The notes: generated by a model not told the origin, from the sequence alone. Positions 45,958 to 54,529 are shown, counted from the first letter of the stretch. The stretch is 64,000 bases of DNA from Streptomyces sp. NBC_01264 (GCF_026340675.1 NZ_JAPEOX010000001.1:2418001-2482000), one strand, 5' to 3'. Program-made: numbers and translations.

Positions 45958-46185
45958 CCGCGGGTTTCCCTCCAGGACGCGGGCGGTTGGACGGTGTGGC
46001 CGGAAGATCACGCACAGCAAAGCGGTACGCACAGCTCCGAGTCAAGGTCCAGTCCACCGCGTGGCTCGTTTCAACTGGTCTTTCACACGGGCGAGTTGAT
46101 GGGGTTGTTCCGGTTCGCGGCAGGTTGTCGGCAGGGCGCGTCCCGGTTCGGGCCGGATCGCGCGCAGGGCCGTAGGCTGACCGGC

Positions 46186-46611
46186 ATGACGGGCTACGAA
46201 GATCTTCCTCCCATCGAGTTCGCCTTCCCGGGGCCGCTGCGCGACAGCCTGGTGGCGGCCGTCCTGAGCGGCGCCAAGACCACGACCACGGCCGTCCTGG
46301 CCGACTACGAGGCGGCGGGGGACCCGCTGCCCGTGGCGGGCGAGCGGATGGTGATCGTGGACTCCGGCGGGCGTCCGGTGGGTGTCCTGGAGGTGACGGA
46401 CGTACGGGTCCTGCGGCTGGCGGACGTGGACCTGCGGCACGCGCTGGACGAGGGCGAGGGGTTCACGTCAGTGGCCGAATGGCGCTCCGGCCACGAGGCT
46501 TTCTGGCACGGTCCGCAGATGCGCGAGGCCGTCGGCGACCCGGACTTCACGGTCGACGACGACACCCCGGTCGTGGCGGAGCGGTTCCGGCTGGTGACCC
46601 GTCTGCCCTGA
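46186..46611 (+). CDS. ASCH-domain protein
   Basis: A 141-residue protein of the ASCH fold, a PUA-like RNA-binding family. Segments IEFAFPGPLRDSLVAAVLSG, AKTTTTAVLADYE and VGVLEVTDVRVLRLADVDL fit stand-alone bacterial ASCH proteins, some of which have amidohydrolase or nuclease activity. Which applies here is unknown. TAGGCT (46173-46178) ends 7 nt before the ATG with no ribosome binding site, so it may be leaderless. Confidence 0.87.
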   Translation: MTGYEDLPPIEFAFPGPLRDSLVAAVLSGAKTTTTAVLADYEAAGDPLPVAGERMVIVDSGGRPVGVLEVTDVRVLRLADVDLRHALDEGEGFTSVAEWRSGHEAFWHGPQMREAVGDPDFTVDDDTPVVAERFRLVTRLP

Positions 46612-46633
46612 GCGCGGCCGGGTACGACGACGG

Positions 46634-46668
46634 CAGGGCCCGGACCGCTTGTCGCGGTCCGGGCCCTG
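46634..46668. terminator. Terminator between ASCH and DUF6243-like genes
   Basis: A perfect 15-bp stem, CAGGGCCCGGACCGC / GCGGTCCGGGCCCTG, with loop TTGTC, between convergent genes. Confidence 0.87.
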
Positions 46669-46701
46669 TCCGGTGCTGCGCCGCCCTACGGCGGCAGTGG
46701 C

Positions 46702-46926
46702 TCAGCTCTGTGCGGTGGCGTCGCCCGGCTGCGCGGAGCCTTCGGCGGCGCCCTCGAGGCCTGCCTTCTCGCGCATCTTGCGCAGCAGCTCGGCCTTACG
46801 GTCGGCCGCGCCGCTGCGGTCGAGATTGCGGTGGGGGCCGTTGTTCTGGCGTTCGGCGCGCGACTGCCGCTTGCGCTGGCCGCCGCCCTGGCCCACGGGG
46901 TTGTTGATGTTCTTGCTGACGGTCAT
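46702..46926 (-). CDS. Small basic protein, DUF6243-like
   Basis: A 74-residue protein, highly charged and probably disordered: NNPVGQGGGQRKRQSRAERQ, then a helix AADRKAELLRKMREKAGLEG and an acidic/Ala tail. The GGQRK...SRAE...ELLRKM layout fits what I recall of Streptomyces DUF6243 proteins. The function is unknown. Overlap with any other real gene is absent and a strong terminator follows it. Confidence 0.65.
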   Translation of the reverse strand: MTVSKNINNPVGQGGGQRKRQSRAERQNNGPHRNLDRSGAADRKAELLRKMREKAGLEGAAEGSAQPGDATAQS

Positions 46927-46997
46927 GACAAAGACGGTACCCCGTCCCGTCGGCCTCGCGGACCAGCCCTTGTCCCGCCCCGGCCGTGGCCGTCCCC

Positions 46998-47065
46998 GGC
47001 ACCGGTCAGGACGCGGCGCCGGTCAGGACGCGGCGCCGGTCAGGAGACGGTGCCGGTCAGGAGAC
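46998..47065. repeat. Four copies of a 17-bp tandem repeat across a stop codon
   Basis: The unit GGCGCCGGTCAGGACGC is repeated from 46998, 47015, 47032 and 47049 with a few changes. The last copy contains the stop codon (TCA on the plus strand) of the FAD dehydrogenase gene; the others lie downstream of it. Confidence 0.9.
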
Positions 47066-48712
47066 GGATGCCGCCGCCGCGCGGCCGGCCGCGCGGCCCG
47101 AGAAGATGCAGCCGCCGAGGAAGGTGCCCTCCAGGGCCCGGTAGCCGTGGACGCCGCCGCCGCCGAAGCCCGCGGCCTCGCCCGCCGCGTAGAGGCCGGG
47201 GAGCGGTTCTCCCGTGGCGGTCAGGACGCGCGAGGAGAGGTCGGTCTCCAGGCCGCCCAGGGACTTGCGGGTCAGGATCGAGAGCCGGACGGCGATCAGC
47301 GGGCCCGCCGCGGGGTCCAGGATCCGGTGCGGGGCGGCCGTGCGGATCAGTTTGTCGCCGAGGTACTTGCGGGCGCCGTGGATCGCCGTGACCTGCAGGT
47401 CCTTGGTGAAGGGGTTGGCGATCTCGCGGTCGCGGGCGACGATCTCGCGCCGGACCGTCTCCTCGTCGAGGAGTCCGTCCTTGGTGATCGCGTTCATGCC
47501 GCGCACCAGCGCGGAGAGGTCCTTCTCGACCACGAAGTCGGCGCCGTTGTCCATGAAGGCCTTCACCGGCCCGGGGACGGCCTGGCGCGCCCGGTCGATG
47601 ACCCCGCGGACCGACTTGCCCGTCAGGTCCGGGTTCTGCTCGGAGCCGGAGAGCCCGAACTCCTTGCCGATGATGCGCTGGTTGAGGACGAACCAGGTGT
47701 GGTCGTGGCCGGTCTTCATGATGTGGTCGAGCGTGCCGAGGGTGTCGAAGCCCGGGAAGAGCGGTACGGGCAGCCGCTTGCCGGTGGCGTCCAGCCAGAG
47801 CGAGGACGGGCCTGGCAGGATGCGGATGCCGTGCTTGGACCAGATCGGGTTCCAGTTCTCGATGCCCTCGGTGTAGTGCCACATCCGGTCCTTGTTGATG
47901 TGGCTGGCGCCCGCTCCTTCCGCGATGCCCAGCATCAGGCCGTCCACGTGGGCCGGAACCCCGGAGAGCAGCCGCGCGGGCGGGGTGCCGAGGCGGGCCG
48001 GCCACTGGGCCCGTACGAGGTCGTGGTTGCCGCCGATGCCGCCGCTGGTCACGATCACGGCCTGGGCGCGCAGGGAGAACTCCCCGGTGGCCTCGCGGCC
48101 GCTCGCGGTGCCGCGGACGGCGTCGGAGGGGGCCAGGACCTCGCCGGTCACGGTGTCGAGGGTGCCCGCCGTACGGGAGAGCCCGGTGACCCGGTGGCGG
48201 AACTTCAGCTGGACCAGCCCGCGGGCCACCCCGGCCCGTACCCGGCGCTCGAAGGGCTCCACGAGGCCGGGGCCGGTGCCCCAGGTGATGTGGAAGCGGG
48301 GGACGGAGTTGCCGTGGCCGTTCGCGTCGTAGCCGCCGCGCTCCGCCCAGCCGACGACGGGGAAGAAGCGGACGCCCTGGGCGTGCAGCCAGGGGCGCTT
48401 CTCGCCGGCCGCGAAGTCCACGTAGGCCTCGGCCCAGCGGCGCGGCCAGGCGTCCTCCTCGCGGTCGAAGCCGGCGGTGCCGGACCAGTCCTGGAGGGCC
48501 AGCTCGCGGGTGTCCTTGATCCGCATGCGGCGCTGTTCGGGCGAGTCGACGAAGAACAGGCCGCCGAAGGACCAGTGGGCCTGGCCGCCGATGGACTGCT
48601 CCGGCTCCTGGTCGAGCAGGATGACCTTGCGGCCGGCGTCGACGAGCTCGGCGGTGGCCACGAGGCCCGCGAGCCCGGCCCCGATCACGATCACGTCTGC
48701 GTCGTACGTCAT
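47057..48712 (-). CDS. FAD-binding dehydrogenase of the fumarate reductase/ketosteroid dehydrogenase type
   Basis: A 551-residue flavoprotein with the dinucleotide motif VIVIGAGLAGLVATAEL (7-23), the segment SIGGQAHWSFGGLFFVD, and the C-terminal FAD contact LPGLYAAGEAAGFGGGG. This architecture is shared by fumarate reductase flavoproteins and 3-ketosteroid delta1-dehydrogenases; the substrate is not determined. It is divergent from the Nudix gene, 82 bp apart. Its stop codon lies in a 17-bp tandem repeat. Confidence 0.9.
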   Translation of the reverse strand: MTYDADVIVIGAGLAGLVATAELVDAGRKVILLDQEPEQSIGGQAHWSFGGLFFVDSPEQRRMRIKDTRELALQDWSGTAGFDREEDAWPRRWAEAYVDFAAGEKRPWLHAQGVRFFPVVGWAERGGYDANGHGNSVPRFHITWGTGPGLVEPFERRVRAGVARGLVQLKFRHRVTGLSRTAGTLDTVTGEVLAPSDAVRGTASGREATGEFSLRAQAVIVTSGGIGGNHDLVRAQWPARLGTPPARLLSGVPAHVDGLMLGIAEGAGASHINKDRMWHYTEGIENWNPIWSKHGIRILPGPSSLWLDATGKRLPVPLFPGFDTLGTLDHIMKTGHDHTWFVLNQRIIGKEFGLSGSEQNPDLTGKSVRGVIDRARQAVPGPVKAFMDNGADFVVEKDLSALVRGMNAITKDGLLDEETVRREIVARDREIANPFTKDLQVTAIHGARKYLGDKLIRTAAPHRILDPAAGPLIAVRLSILTRKSLGGLETDLSSRVLTATGEPLPGLYAAGEAAGFGGGGVHGYRALEGTFLGGCIFSGRAAGRAAAASVS

Positions 48713-48794
48713 GTGGAACCCGTCCTCCGTCGGTGGTGGGGCGATCCTTTGCTACGGAGCGGTAACCAGTCAACAGGAGCGGAGAGATCACGGC

Positions 48795-49316
48795 ATGAGC
48801 GCGGCCGACGAGGTACTGGACGTGGTCGACCGGGAGGACCGGGTGACGGGGCGGGCCCCGCGGGGCGAGGTGTACGCGGCGGGGCTGGTCCACCGCTGCG
48901 TGTTCGTGCTGGCGCGGGACGGGGAGGGGCGGATCTTCACGCACCGGCGGACGGATTCGAAGCTGGTCTTCCCCTCGTCCTACGACATGTTCGTGGGCGG
49001 GGTGGTCGGCGCGGGCGAGAGCTACGCGGAGGCGGCGCTGCGGGAGGCGGAGGAGGAGCTGGGGGTGACCGGGCTGGAGCAGCCCGAGCCGCTGTTCAAG
49101 TTCCTGTACGAGGGCCCGGGCGGGGCCTGGTGGAGCTACGTGCACGAGGTCCGCTGCGCACTGCCGGTCCGGCCGCAGACCTCGGAGGTGGCCTGGCACG
49201 CGTGGCTCCCCGAGGAGGAGGTGACCCGACGGGTCACGGACGGCTCGTGGCCGTGGGTACCGGACGGCCTGGAGGCGTACCGCAGGCTGCGGGAGTTCCG
49301 AGCGGGGCGCCGGTAG
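48795..49316 (+). CDS. Nudix hydrolase
   Basis: A 173-residue protein related to the YfcD/isopentenyl-diphosphate-isomerase-like Nudix group. The Nudix box spans 68-90 (GGVVGAGESY then REAEEELG). The N-terminus DEVLDVVDREDRVTG and CVFVLARDGEGRIFTHRR are typical of that group. The substrate is unknown. The ATG at 48795 has GGAG upstream. The gene's last bases (CCGGTAGGGCGG, with the stop) are duplicated 98 bp downstream at the start of the repeat region. Confidence 0.9.
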   Translation: MSAADEVLDVVDREDRVTGRAPRGEVYAAGLVHRCVFVLARDGEGRIFTHRRTDSKLVFPSSYDMFVGGVVGAGESYAEAALREAEEELGVTGLEQPEPLFKFLYEGPGGAWWSYVHEVRCALPVRPQTSEVAWHAWLPEEEVTRRVTDGSWPWVPDGLEAYRRLREFRAGRR

Positions 49317-50390
49317 GGCGGCGCGGGGGCGGGTTCACTCGGAGTGCGGGGTGGCGCCGAGGGCGGGTCGGGCATGCCCGGGGCGGGGTCGCGCGGGGCG
49401 CGGGGCTCCGGTAGGGGCGGCGCGGGAGCGGGTTCGCTCGGAGTACGGGGTGGCGCCGGGTCGCCTGGGGCGGGGGTCGCGCGGGGCGAGGAGTTCACGC
49501 AAGGCGCCGGTCGCCCTTCCGCCGGGTCGGCCCGGCCGGGCCGGGGCGCCCGTGCCGGTGGCGGGTGGCCCCGCGCCGGAGGCCGGTGGGCCCGCACAGG
49601 AAGCCGGGGGCGCCGTGCCGGTGACCGGTGGGCCCGCGCAGGGGGGCGGGTGGACAGTGCCGGAGGCCGGTGAGCCGCGCAGGGGCAGGTGGACGGTCCC
49701 GAAGGCCGGTGCGCGGTGCCGGAGGCCAGTGGGCCGCGCCGGAGGCGGGTTCGCGCAAGGCGCGGGGTTCGCGCAAGGCGCGGGGTTCGCGCAAGGCGCG
49801 GGGGCCGGGGGCGCCGTGTCGGGGGCGGGTGAGCCGTACCCGAGGCCGGCGGCCCGCACCGGAGGCGGGTTCACGCAAGGCGCGGGGCGGCTCTGCCGCC
49901 GGGGCCGGGTGAGCCGTGCCGGAGGCCGGCGGGCCCGCACCGGAGGCGGGTTCACGCAAGGCGCGGGGCGGCTCTGCCGCCGGGGCCGGGTGAGCCGTGC
50001 CGGAGGCCGGCGGGCCCGCACCGGAGGCGGGTTCACGCAAGGCGCGGGGCGGCTCTGCCGCCGGGGTCGGGTCGGCCCGGCCGGGGGGCGCGGTGCTGGG
50101 GGCGGGTGGGCCCGCCCCGGAGGCCAGCGGGCCGTGCCGCAGGCGCGTTCACGCAAGGCGCCGGTCGGCACCTGCCGCCGGGGCCGGGTACGCGCTACCG
50201 GGGGCACCGTGCCGGGGGCGGGTGAGCCGTGCCGGAGGCCGGTGGGCCCGCGCTGGACGGTGGTTCACGCAAGACGCGGGGCGGCCCTACACCCGGGGTC
50301 GGGTCGGCCCGGCCGGGGCGCCGTGCCGGGGGCGGGTGGGCTCCCGGGGGGGCGGCGGGGCCGTGCCGCAGGCGGGTTCACGCAAGGTGA
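49310..50390. repeat. Nested GC-rich repeat region between Nudix and DUF202 genes
   Basis: About 1.1 kb with no supported gene. It starts with a 98-bp duplication of the Nudix 3' end (49310 and 49408). A core TTCRCGCAAGG then recurs at 49494, 49750, 49768, 49786, 49870, 49951, 50032, 50148, 50264 (with AAGA) and 50377. Nested periods are 18 bp (three copies from 49750), 81 bp (from 49864, 49945 and 50026, the third partial) and about 116 bp. Long open frames exist in several phases but encode only Gly/Arg/Ala or Pro/Arg low complexity. Confidence 0.9.
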
Positions 50391-50488
50391 CGGTCGGCCC
50401 TGCCGTCGGGGCCGGGTGACGACCTGCCGAGGGCGCCGTGCCGGGGCCTCGGGCGGCCGGGTGGGTGGGGCGACAGTAGATTGGGCGG

Positions 50489-50887
50489 GTGATCGACTTC
50501 GTCAAGGACGTGCGGCTGTGGTTCGCGCCGGCTCGGGTGAGGGACGAGGGCGAGACCCCCGACTACCGCTTCTCGCTGGCCAACGAGCGGACCTTCCTGG
50601 CCTGGATCAGGACCGCCCTGGCCCTGATCGGCGGCGGGTTCGCCGTGGACCAGTTCCTGCCCGAGCTGCGGTGGGCGGTGCGCGTGGGGATGGCCATCGC
50701 GCTGCTCGCGGTGGGCGCGGCCTGCTCGCTGCGCGCGGTGAACCACTGGGTGCGGTGCGAGCGGGCCATGCGGCGCGGTGAGGACCTGCCGATGTCCCGG
50801 TTCCCGGTGGTGCTGAGTCTGGGGGTGGGGCTGGTCGCGGTGGCGATGGTGGTGGTCGTCCTGCTGGGCTGGACGAAGGGGCGGTGA
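50489..50887 (+). CDS. DUF202 (YidH-type) membrane protein 1
   Basis: A 132-residue membrane protein with three predicted helices. The family signature ANERTFLAWIRTALALIGGGFA (split between residues about 31 and 52) is clear. The function of DUF202 is unknown. It starts GTG at 50489; TAGATT (50477-50482) ends 6 nt before it and no ribosome binding site is seen. It is 7 bp upstream of a second DUF202 gene, and the pair is flanked by two different repeat arrays. Confidence 0.9.
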   Translation: MIDFVKDVRLWFAPARVRDEGETPDYRFSLANERTFLAWIRTALALIGGGFAVDQFLPELRWAVRVGMAIALLAVGAACSLRAVNHWVRCERAMRRGEDLPMSRFPVVLSLGVGLVAVAMVVVVLLGWTKGR

Positions 50888-50894
50888 GCGGACG

Positions 50895-51239
50895 GTGAGC
50901 GCCTCGGCCGACGCCGCCGACCGCGAGGGCCCCGGCGGGCGCGACGCGGGACTGCAGCCCGAGCGGACCCGGCTCGCGTGGCGGCGTACGACGCTGTCCT
51001 GCGCGGTGGTGGCCGTACTGGCGCTGCGCCAGGCCTTGAACGCGGCGGACGGCTCCCCTGTGGCGGTCGCCGGGGGCGGGGTGATCGCTCTGCTCTGGCT
51101 GGCCTTCATGTGGGTGGCCCACCGACGGGTACGGGAGCTGGCGGCCGCGCGGCCGCCCGGACTCACGACGGGTACGGCGCTGGCGGCTACGGCCTGCGCG
51201 GTGGGCCTCGCGGTGTTCGCGATGACGGTCATCGCCTGA
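50895..51239 (+). CDS. DUF202 membrane protein 2
   Basis: A 114-residue membrane protein with three hydrophobic helices. It carries the shorter DUF202 motif LQPERTRLAWRRTTLSCAVV and probably forms a unit with the preceding protein. The GTG start follows 7 bp after the first gene's stop. The function is unknown. Confidence 0.87.
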   Translation: MSASADAADREGPGGRDAGLQPERTRLAWRRTTLSCAVVAVLALRQALNAADGSPVAVAGGGVIALLWLAFMWVAHRRVRELAAARPPGLTTGTALAATACAVGLAVFAMTVIA

Positions 51240-51279
51240 GGGCGCGGTCCCGCCCCGCCGCGCGCGACACTGGGCCCTG

Positions 51280-51920
51280 CGGGCTCGGAGGCCCGAGTCC
51301 CGTCCGACCTCGGACGGCGGGTTCGGAGCCCCGATCCCCGCGGCCTCGGGCTGCGGGTTTGGAGGATCGCGTCCCACGCGGCCTCGGACGGCGGGCTCGC
51401 AGTCCCCGGTCCCGCGCCGCCTCGGACGGCGGGCCCGGAGGCCCGACTCCCGTCCAGCCTCGGACAGCGGACTCGGAGGATCGCGTCCCGCGCGGCCTCG
51501 GTCAGCGGGTTCGCAGGCCCCGGTCCTGCGCGGCCTCGGGCAGCGGGCGGCGGGCAGCGGGCTGGGAGCCCCGGTCCCGCGCGGCATAGGGCTACAGGTT
51601 TGACGGATCGGGTCCCGCGCGGCCTCAGACAGCGGGTTCGCAGGCCCCGGTCCCCCGCGGCCGTCCGGCCTCGGGCTCGGAGGCCCGACTCCCGTCCGGT
51701 CTCGGGCGGCGGGCGGCGGGCGGCGGGCTCGGAGGATCCGGCCCCCCGCGGCCTCGGGATTCGGGCACGGAGGCTCCGATCCCGCACGGCCCGGGCTGCG
51801 GGCTTGGCGGATCGGGCCCCGCGCGGCCTCGGCTACGGGCTCATAGGCCGACTCCCGTCCAGCCTCGGACAGCGGACTCGGAGGCCCAGGTCCGGTCCGG
51901 CCTCGGGGCTGTGGGCTCGG
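51280..51920. repeat. 38-bp tandem repeat array, about 16 units
   Basis: Degenerate units start CGGGTTCGGAGGCC and end CGCGGCCTCGGACAG. Starts at 51280, 51318, 51354, 51392, 51430, 51468, 51506 and 51544 give spacings of 38, 36, 38, 38, 38, 38 and 38; it continues less regularly to about 51920. GGCCTC and GAGGCC of neighbouring unit halves can pair, giving serial stem-loops. No spacers, no supported gene. Confidence 0.9.
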
Positions 51921-52014
51921 GTGGGAAGGGTGTTGGGGCGGTCTTTCGCGGCGGGCGCCACTAATGGGGGACAGATCGGCCGTTAAGGGGCCATCTCCAC
52001 TATTGTCGGGCGTC

Positions 52015-52311
52015 ATGACCACCATGCATCAGGAACACCCCACGCACGAGCACTCCCACGGGTCCGACTGCGGCCACACCCCGGTCCAGCACGGTGACCA
52101 CGTCGACTACGCGCACGACGGCCACCTGCACCGCGAGCACGCCGGGCACTGGGACGAGTGCGAGCCCGCCGGGCACGCCGAGCACTCCGCCCACGCGCAC
52201 GCGCACGGCGCGGACTGCGGTCACAAGTCCGTCCAGCACGGCGACCACGTCGACTACCTGCACGACGGGCACCGACACGCCGAGCACGATGGGCATTACG
52301 ACGACCACTGA
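52015..52311 (+). CDS. Histidine-rich metal-binding protein with duplicated module
   Basis: A 98-residue hydrophilic protein with about one quarter histidine, plus cysteines. It consists of two copies of a roughly 37-residue unit, HSHGSDCGHTPVQHGDHVDY and HAHGADCGHKSVQHGDHVDY, each followed by an HDGHxHxEHxGH tail. A zinc, nickel or copper storage or chaperone role is likely (inference). No signal peptide or membrane segment is seen. TATTGT (52001-52006) ends 8 nt before the ATG. I do not see a Zur or Nur box. Confidence 0.82.
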   Translation: MTTMHQEHPTHEHSHGSDCGHTPVQHGDHVDYAHDGHLHREHAGHWDECEPAGHAEHSAHAHAHGADCGHKSVQHGDHVDYLHDGHRHAEHDGHYDDH

Positions 52312-52394
52312 CGGCGGCTGACGCCCCCTCCCCGCGCGGTCCGGTGACTGGCAGGATGCCGAACGCCCGTCACCGTGACTCGGGGAGAGTGCAG

Positions 52395-53306
52395 ATGCCC
52401 GCCGAAGAGCCGTACCTCGTCCAGCCCGCGCCGGGGGTACACGCCTACGTGCAGCCGGACGGCGGCTGGTGCCTGAACAACGCCGGCTTCGTGACCGGCG
52501 GCGGCCGGACGCTGCTCGTCGACACGGCGGCCACCGAGCGGCGGGCGCTGGCCCTGCGCGCGGCGGTGCTGGCCGCCGGGGCGCCGCTCCCCCGCACGGT
52601 GGTCAACACTCACCACCACGGCGACCACACCTACGGCAACGGCGTGTTCGCCCCGGAGGCGCTGGTCCTGGCGCACGAGAACGCGCGCTCCGAGCAGCTC
52701 GCCGCGGGGCGCCAGCTGGAACTGATCTGGCCGGCGAACGACTTCGGCGCGCTGGACATCACCGCGCCCGATCTGACGTACCGCGACCGGATGACGCTGC
52801 ACGTCGGGGAGACCGAGGTGCGGGTCCTCCATCCCGGCGTCGCGCACACCACCGGCGACTCCATCGTGTGGCTGCCCGGGCAGCGGGTCGTCTTCACCGG
52901 CGACCTGGTCTTCGCGGAGGGCACGCTGTTCCTGGCGATGGGCTCGCTGGCCGGTTCGCTGCGGGCGCTGGAGCTGCTGCGCTCGCTGGGCGCGGAGACG
53001 GTCGTACCGGGCCACGGCCCACTGACGGATCCCGGGGCGTACGAGGCCACCGAGCGCTATCTGCGGTACGTGGCCGAGCTGGCCCGGGAGGGCCGCGCGA
53101 AGGGGCTGACCCCGCTGGAGGCGGCCCGGCGGGCCGATCTCGGCGAGTTCGGCGCCTGGCGGGAGAGCGAGCGGCTGGTGGCCAACCTGCACCGGGCGTA
53201 CGCGGAACTGGCCGGGGAGCCCGAGGGGGTGCCGCTGGACATCCTGGCGGTGCTGCGGGACATGACCGTCATGAACGGCGGGACGCCCATCCTCTGCCAC
53301 GCCTGA
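52395..53306 (+). CDS. Metallo-beta-lactamase-fold hydrolase
   Basis: A 303-residue MBL-fold enzyme. The zinc motif THHHGDH (72-78) is followed by HTTGDSIVW (second metal region), FTGDLVFAEG and VVPGHGPLTDP. The family includes glyoxalase-like and SoxH-like hydrolases; the substrate is unknown. The ATG at 52395 has GGGGAG 7 nt upstream. Confidence 0.9.
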   Translation: MPAEEPYLVQPAPGVHAYVQPDGGWCLNNAGFVTGGGRTLLVDTAATERRALALRAAVLAAGAPLPRTVVNTHHHGDHTYGNGVFAPEALVLAHENARSEQLAAGRQLELIWPANDFGALDITAPDLTYRDRMTLHVGETEVRVLHPGVAHTTGDSIVWLPGQRVVFTGDLVFAEGTLFLAMGSLAGSLRALELLRSLGAETVVPGHGPLTDPGAYEATERYLRYVAELAREGRAKGLTPLEAARRADLGEFGAWRESERLVANLHRAYAELAGEPEGVPLDILAVLRDMTVMNGGTPILCHA

Positions 53307-53375
53307 CCGGGCGGCGGGCGCGGCGGGCCGGATCCGCGCACTTCGCGCACTCCGGCCCCTCCACCCACTGGACGG

Positions 53376-53395
53376 CATACCGACTGGTCGGCATG
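53376..53395. promoter_or_regulatory. Candidate TetR operator before the kinase/dehydrogenase pair
   Basis: CATACCGACTGGTCGGCATG is a 20-bp imperfect palindrome (16 of 20 symmetric) 50 bp before the APH-fold kinase gene. Twelve bases (ATACCGACTGGT) recur in reverse orientation at 61619-61630 before the SDR/synthetase/TetR operon. Confidence 0.6.
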
Positions 53396-53445
53396 ATGGT
53401 GGGCGTCCGTTCCGTCGTCGTCAACTCCGCACGGAGGCGCGCACC

Positions 53446-54519
53446 ATGACCTCAGCTCCCTCCCCAGCCCCCTCCGAAGGCCCCTCCGGCCCGCCGGGGC
53501 TCGATCTGGAGCGGCTGCGCGGTCATCTCGACCGGGCACTGCCGGGCCTGACGGCCGGGCCGCTGACCGGCCGGCTGATCGAGGGTGGCCGCTCGAACCT
53601 CACGTACGAGGTGGGCGACGGGAGCTCCCGCTGGGTGGTGCGCCGGCCGCCGCTGGGGCACGTACTGGCCACCGCGCACGACATGCGGCGCGAGCACCGC
53701 GTCATCGCCGCGCTGCACGGCACCGCGGTGCCGGTCCCCGAGCCGCTGCTGCTGTGCGAGGACGAGGCCGTGCTGGGGACGCCGTTCTACGTGATGGAGT
53801 ACGTGGACGGGGTGCCGTACCGGACTGCCGGGCAGCTCGCCGCGATCGGCCCCGAGCGGACCCGGCGGGCGGTGCTGGGCCTGGTGGACACCCTGGTCGA
53901 CCTGCACGCGGTGGACCCGGAGGCGGTGGGCCTGGGCGACTTCGGGCGGCCCGAGGGGTTCCTGGACCGGCAGCTGCGCCGCTGGGGCAAGCAGCTCGCG
54001 GCCTCCCGGGGGCGGGAGCTCGCCGGGATCGACGAGCTGCACGGCGCCCTGGGGCGCGCCCTGCCCGACTCCCCCGCGCCCACGGTGGTGCACGGGGACT
54101 TCCGGCTGGACAACGTGCTGATCGGCGCGACCCCGTCCGGCACCGACGAGATCCGGGCGGTGCTGGACTGGGAGATGTCCACACTGGGCGATCCGCTGAC
54201 GGACCTCGGGCTGCTGGTGATGTACAGCTCCGACCTGGGGCTGACCGACTCCCCGGTCAGCACGACCAGCGGGGCCCCCGGCCATCCGGCGCCCGCCGAG
54301 CTGATCGAGCGGTACGCGGCCCGCTCGGGCCGGGACGTCTCGCAGGCCGCCTGGTACACGGCCTTCGCCTGGTTCAAGCTCGCGGTGATCCTCGAGGGCA
54401 TCCACTACCGCTTCACGCTCGGGCAGACCGTCGGCGCGGGCTTCGACCGGATCGGCGAGCTGGTCCCGGTCTTCATCGAGCACGGTCTGACCACACTCCG
54501 GCAACCGCACGAAGGCTGA
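53446..54519 (+). CDS. APH-fold kinase, ACAD10/LvaA-like
   Basis: A 357-residue aminoglycoside-phosphotransferase-fold protein with catalytic loop VHGDFRLDN (215-223) and metal-binding DWEMSTLGDP (241-250). This second motif is typical of the group found fused to, or next to, ACAD10/11 dehydrogenases. Its Pseudomonas relative LvaA phosphorylates 4-hydroxyacyl-CoA. GGAGG precedes the ATG. The stop is 10 bp before the dehydrogenase gene. A role in hydroxyacyl-CoA phosphorylation is inferred from family and neighbour; antibiotic resistance is unlikely. Confidence 0.85.
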   Translation: MTSAPSPAPSEGPSGPPGLDLERLRGHLDRALPGLTAGPLTGRLIEGGRSNLTYEVGDGSSRWVVRRPPLGHVLATAHDMRREHRVIAALHGTAVPVPEPLLLCEDEAVLGTPFYVMEYVDGVPYRTAGQLAAIGPERTRRAVLGLVDTLVDLHAVDPEAVGLGDFGRPEGFLDRQLRRWGKQLAASRGRELAGIDELHGALGRALPDSPAPTVVHGDFRLDNVLIGATPSGTDEIRAVLDWEMSTLGDPLTDLGLLVMYSSDLGLTDSPVSTTSGAPGHPAPAELIERYAARSGRDVSQAAWYTAFAWFKLAVILEGIHYRFTLGQTVGAGFDRIGELVPVFIEHGLTTLRQPHEG

Positions 54520-54529
54520 GGAACCCCCG

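Noticed and set aside
49351..50781. Long Gly/Arg/Ala-rich frame through the repeat region into the first DUF202 gene
   Set aside because: It reads the DUF202 gene in the wrong frame, has no start signal, and is only open because the repeats lack stops.
51280..51920. CRISPR array
   Set aside because: Repeats are directly adjacent with a 38-bp step and no spacers, and no cas genes are present; the Cas4-like nuclease at 12.5 kb is a stand-alone RecB-family protein.
53446..54519. Aminoglycoside resistance kinase
   Set aside because: The DWEMSTLGDP motif and the adjacent ACAD10/11-type dehydrogenase place it with hydroxyacyl-CoA kinases rather than antibiotic-modifying enzymes.
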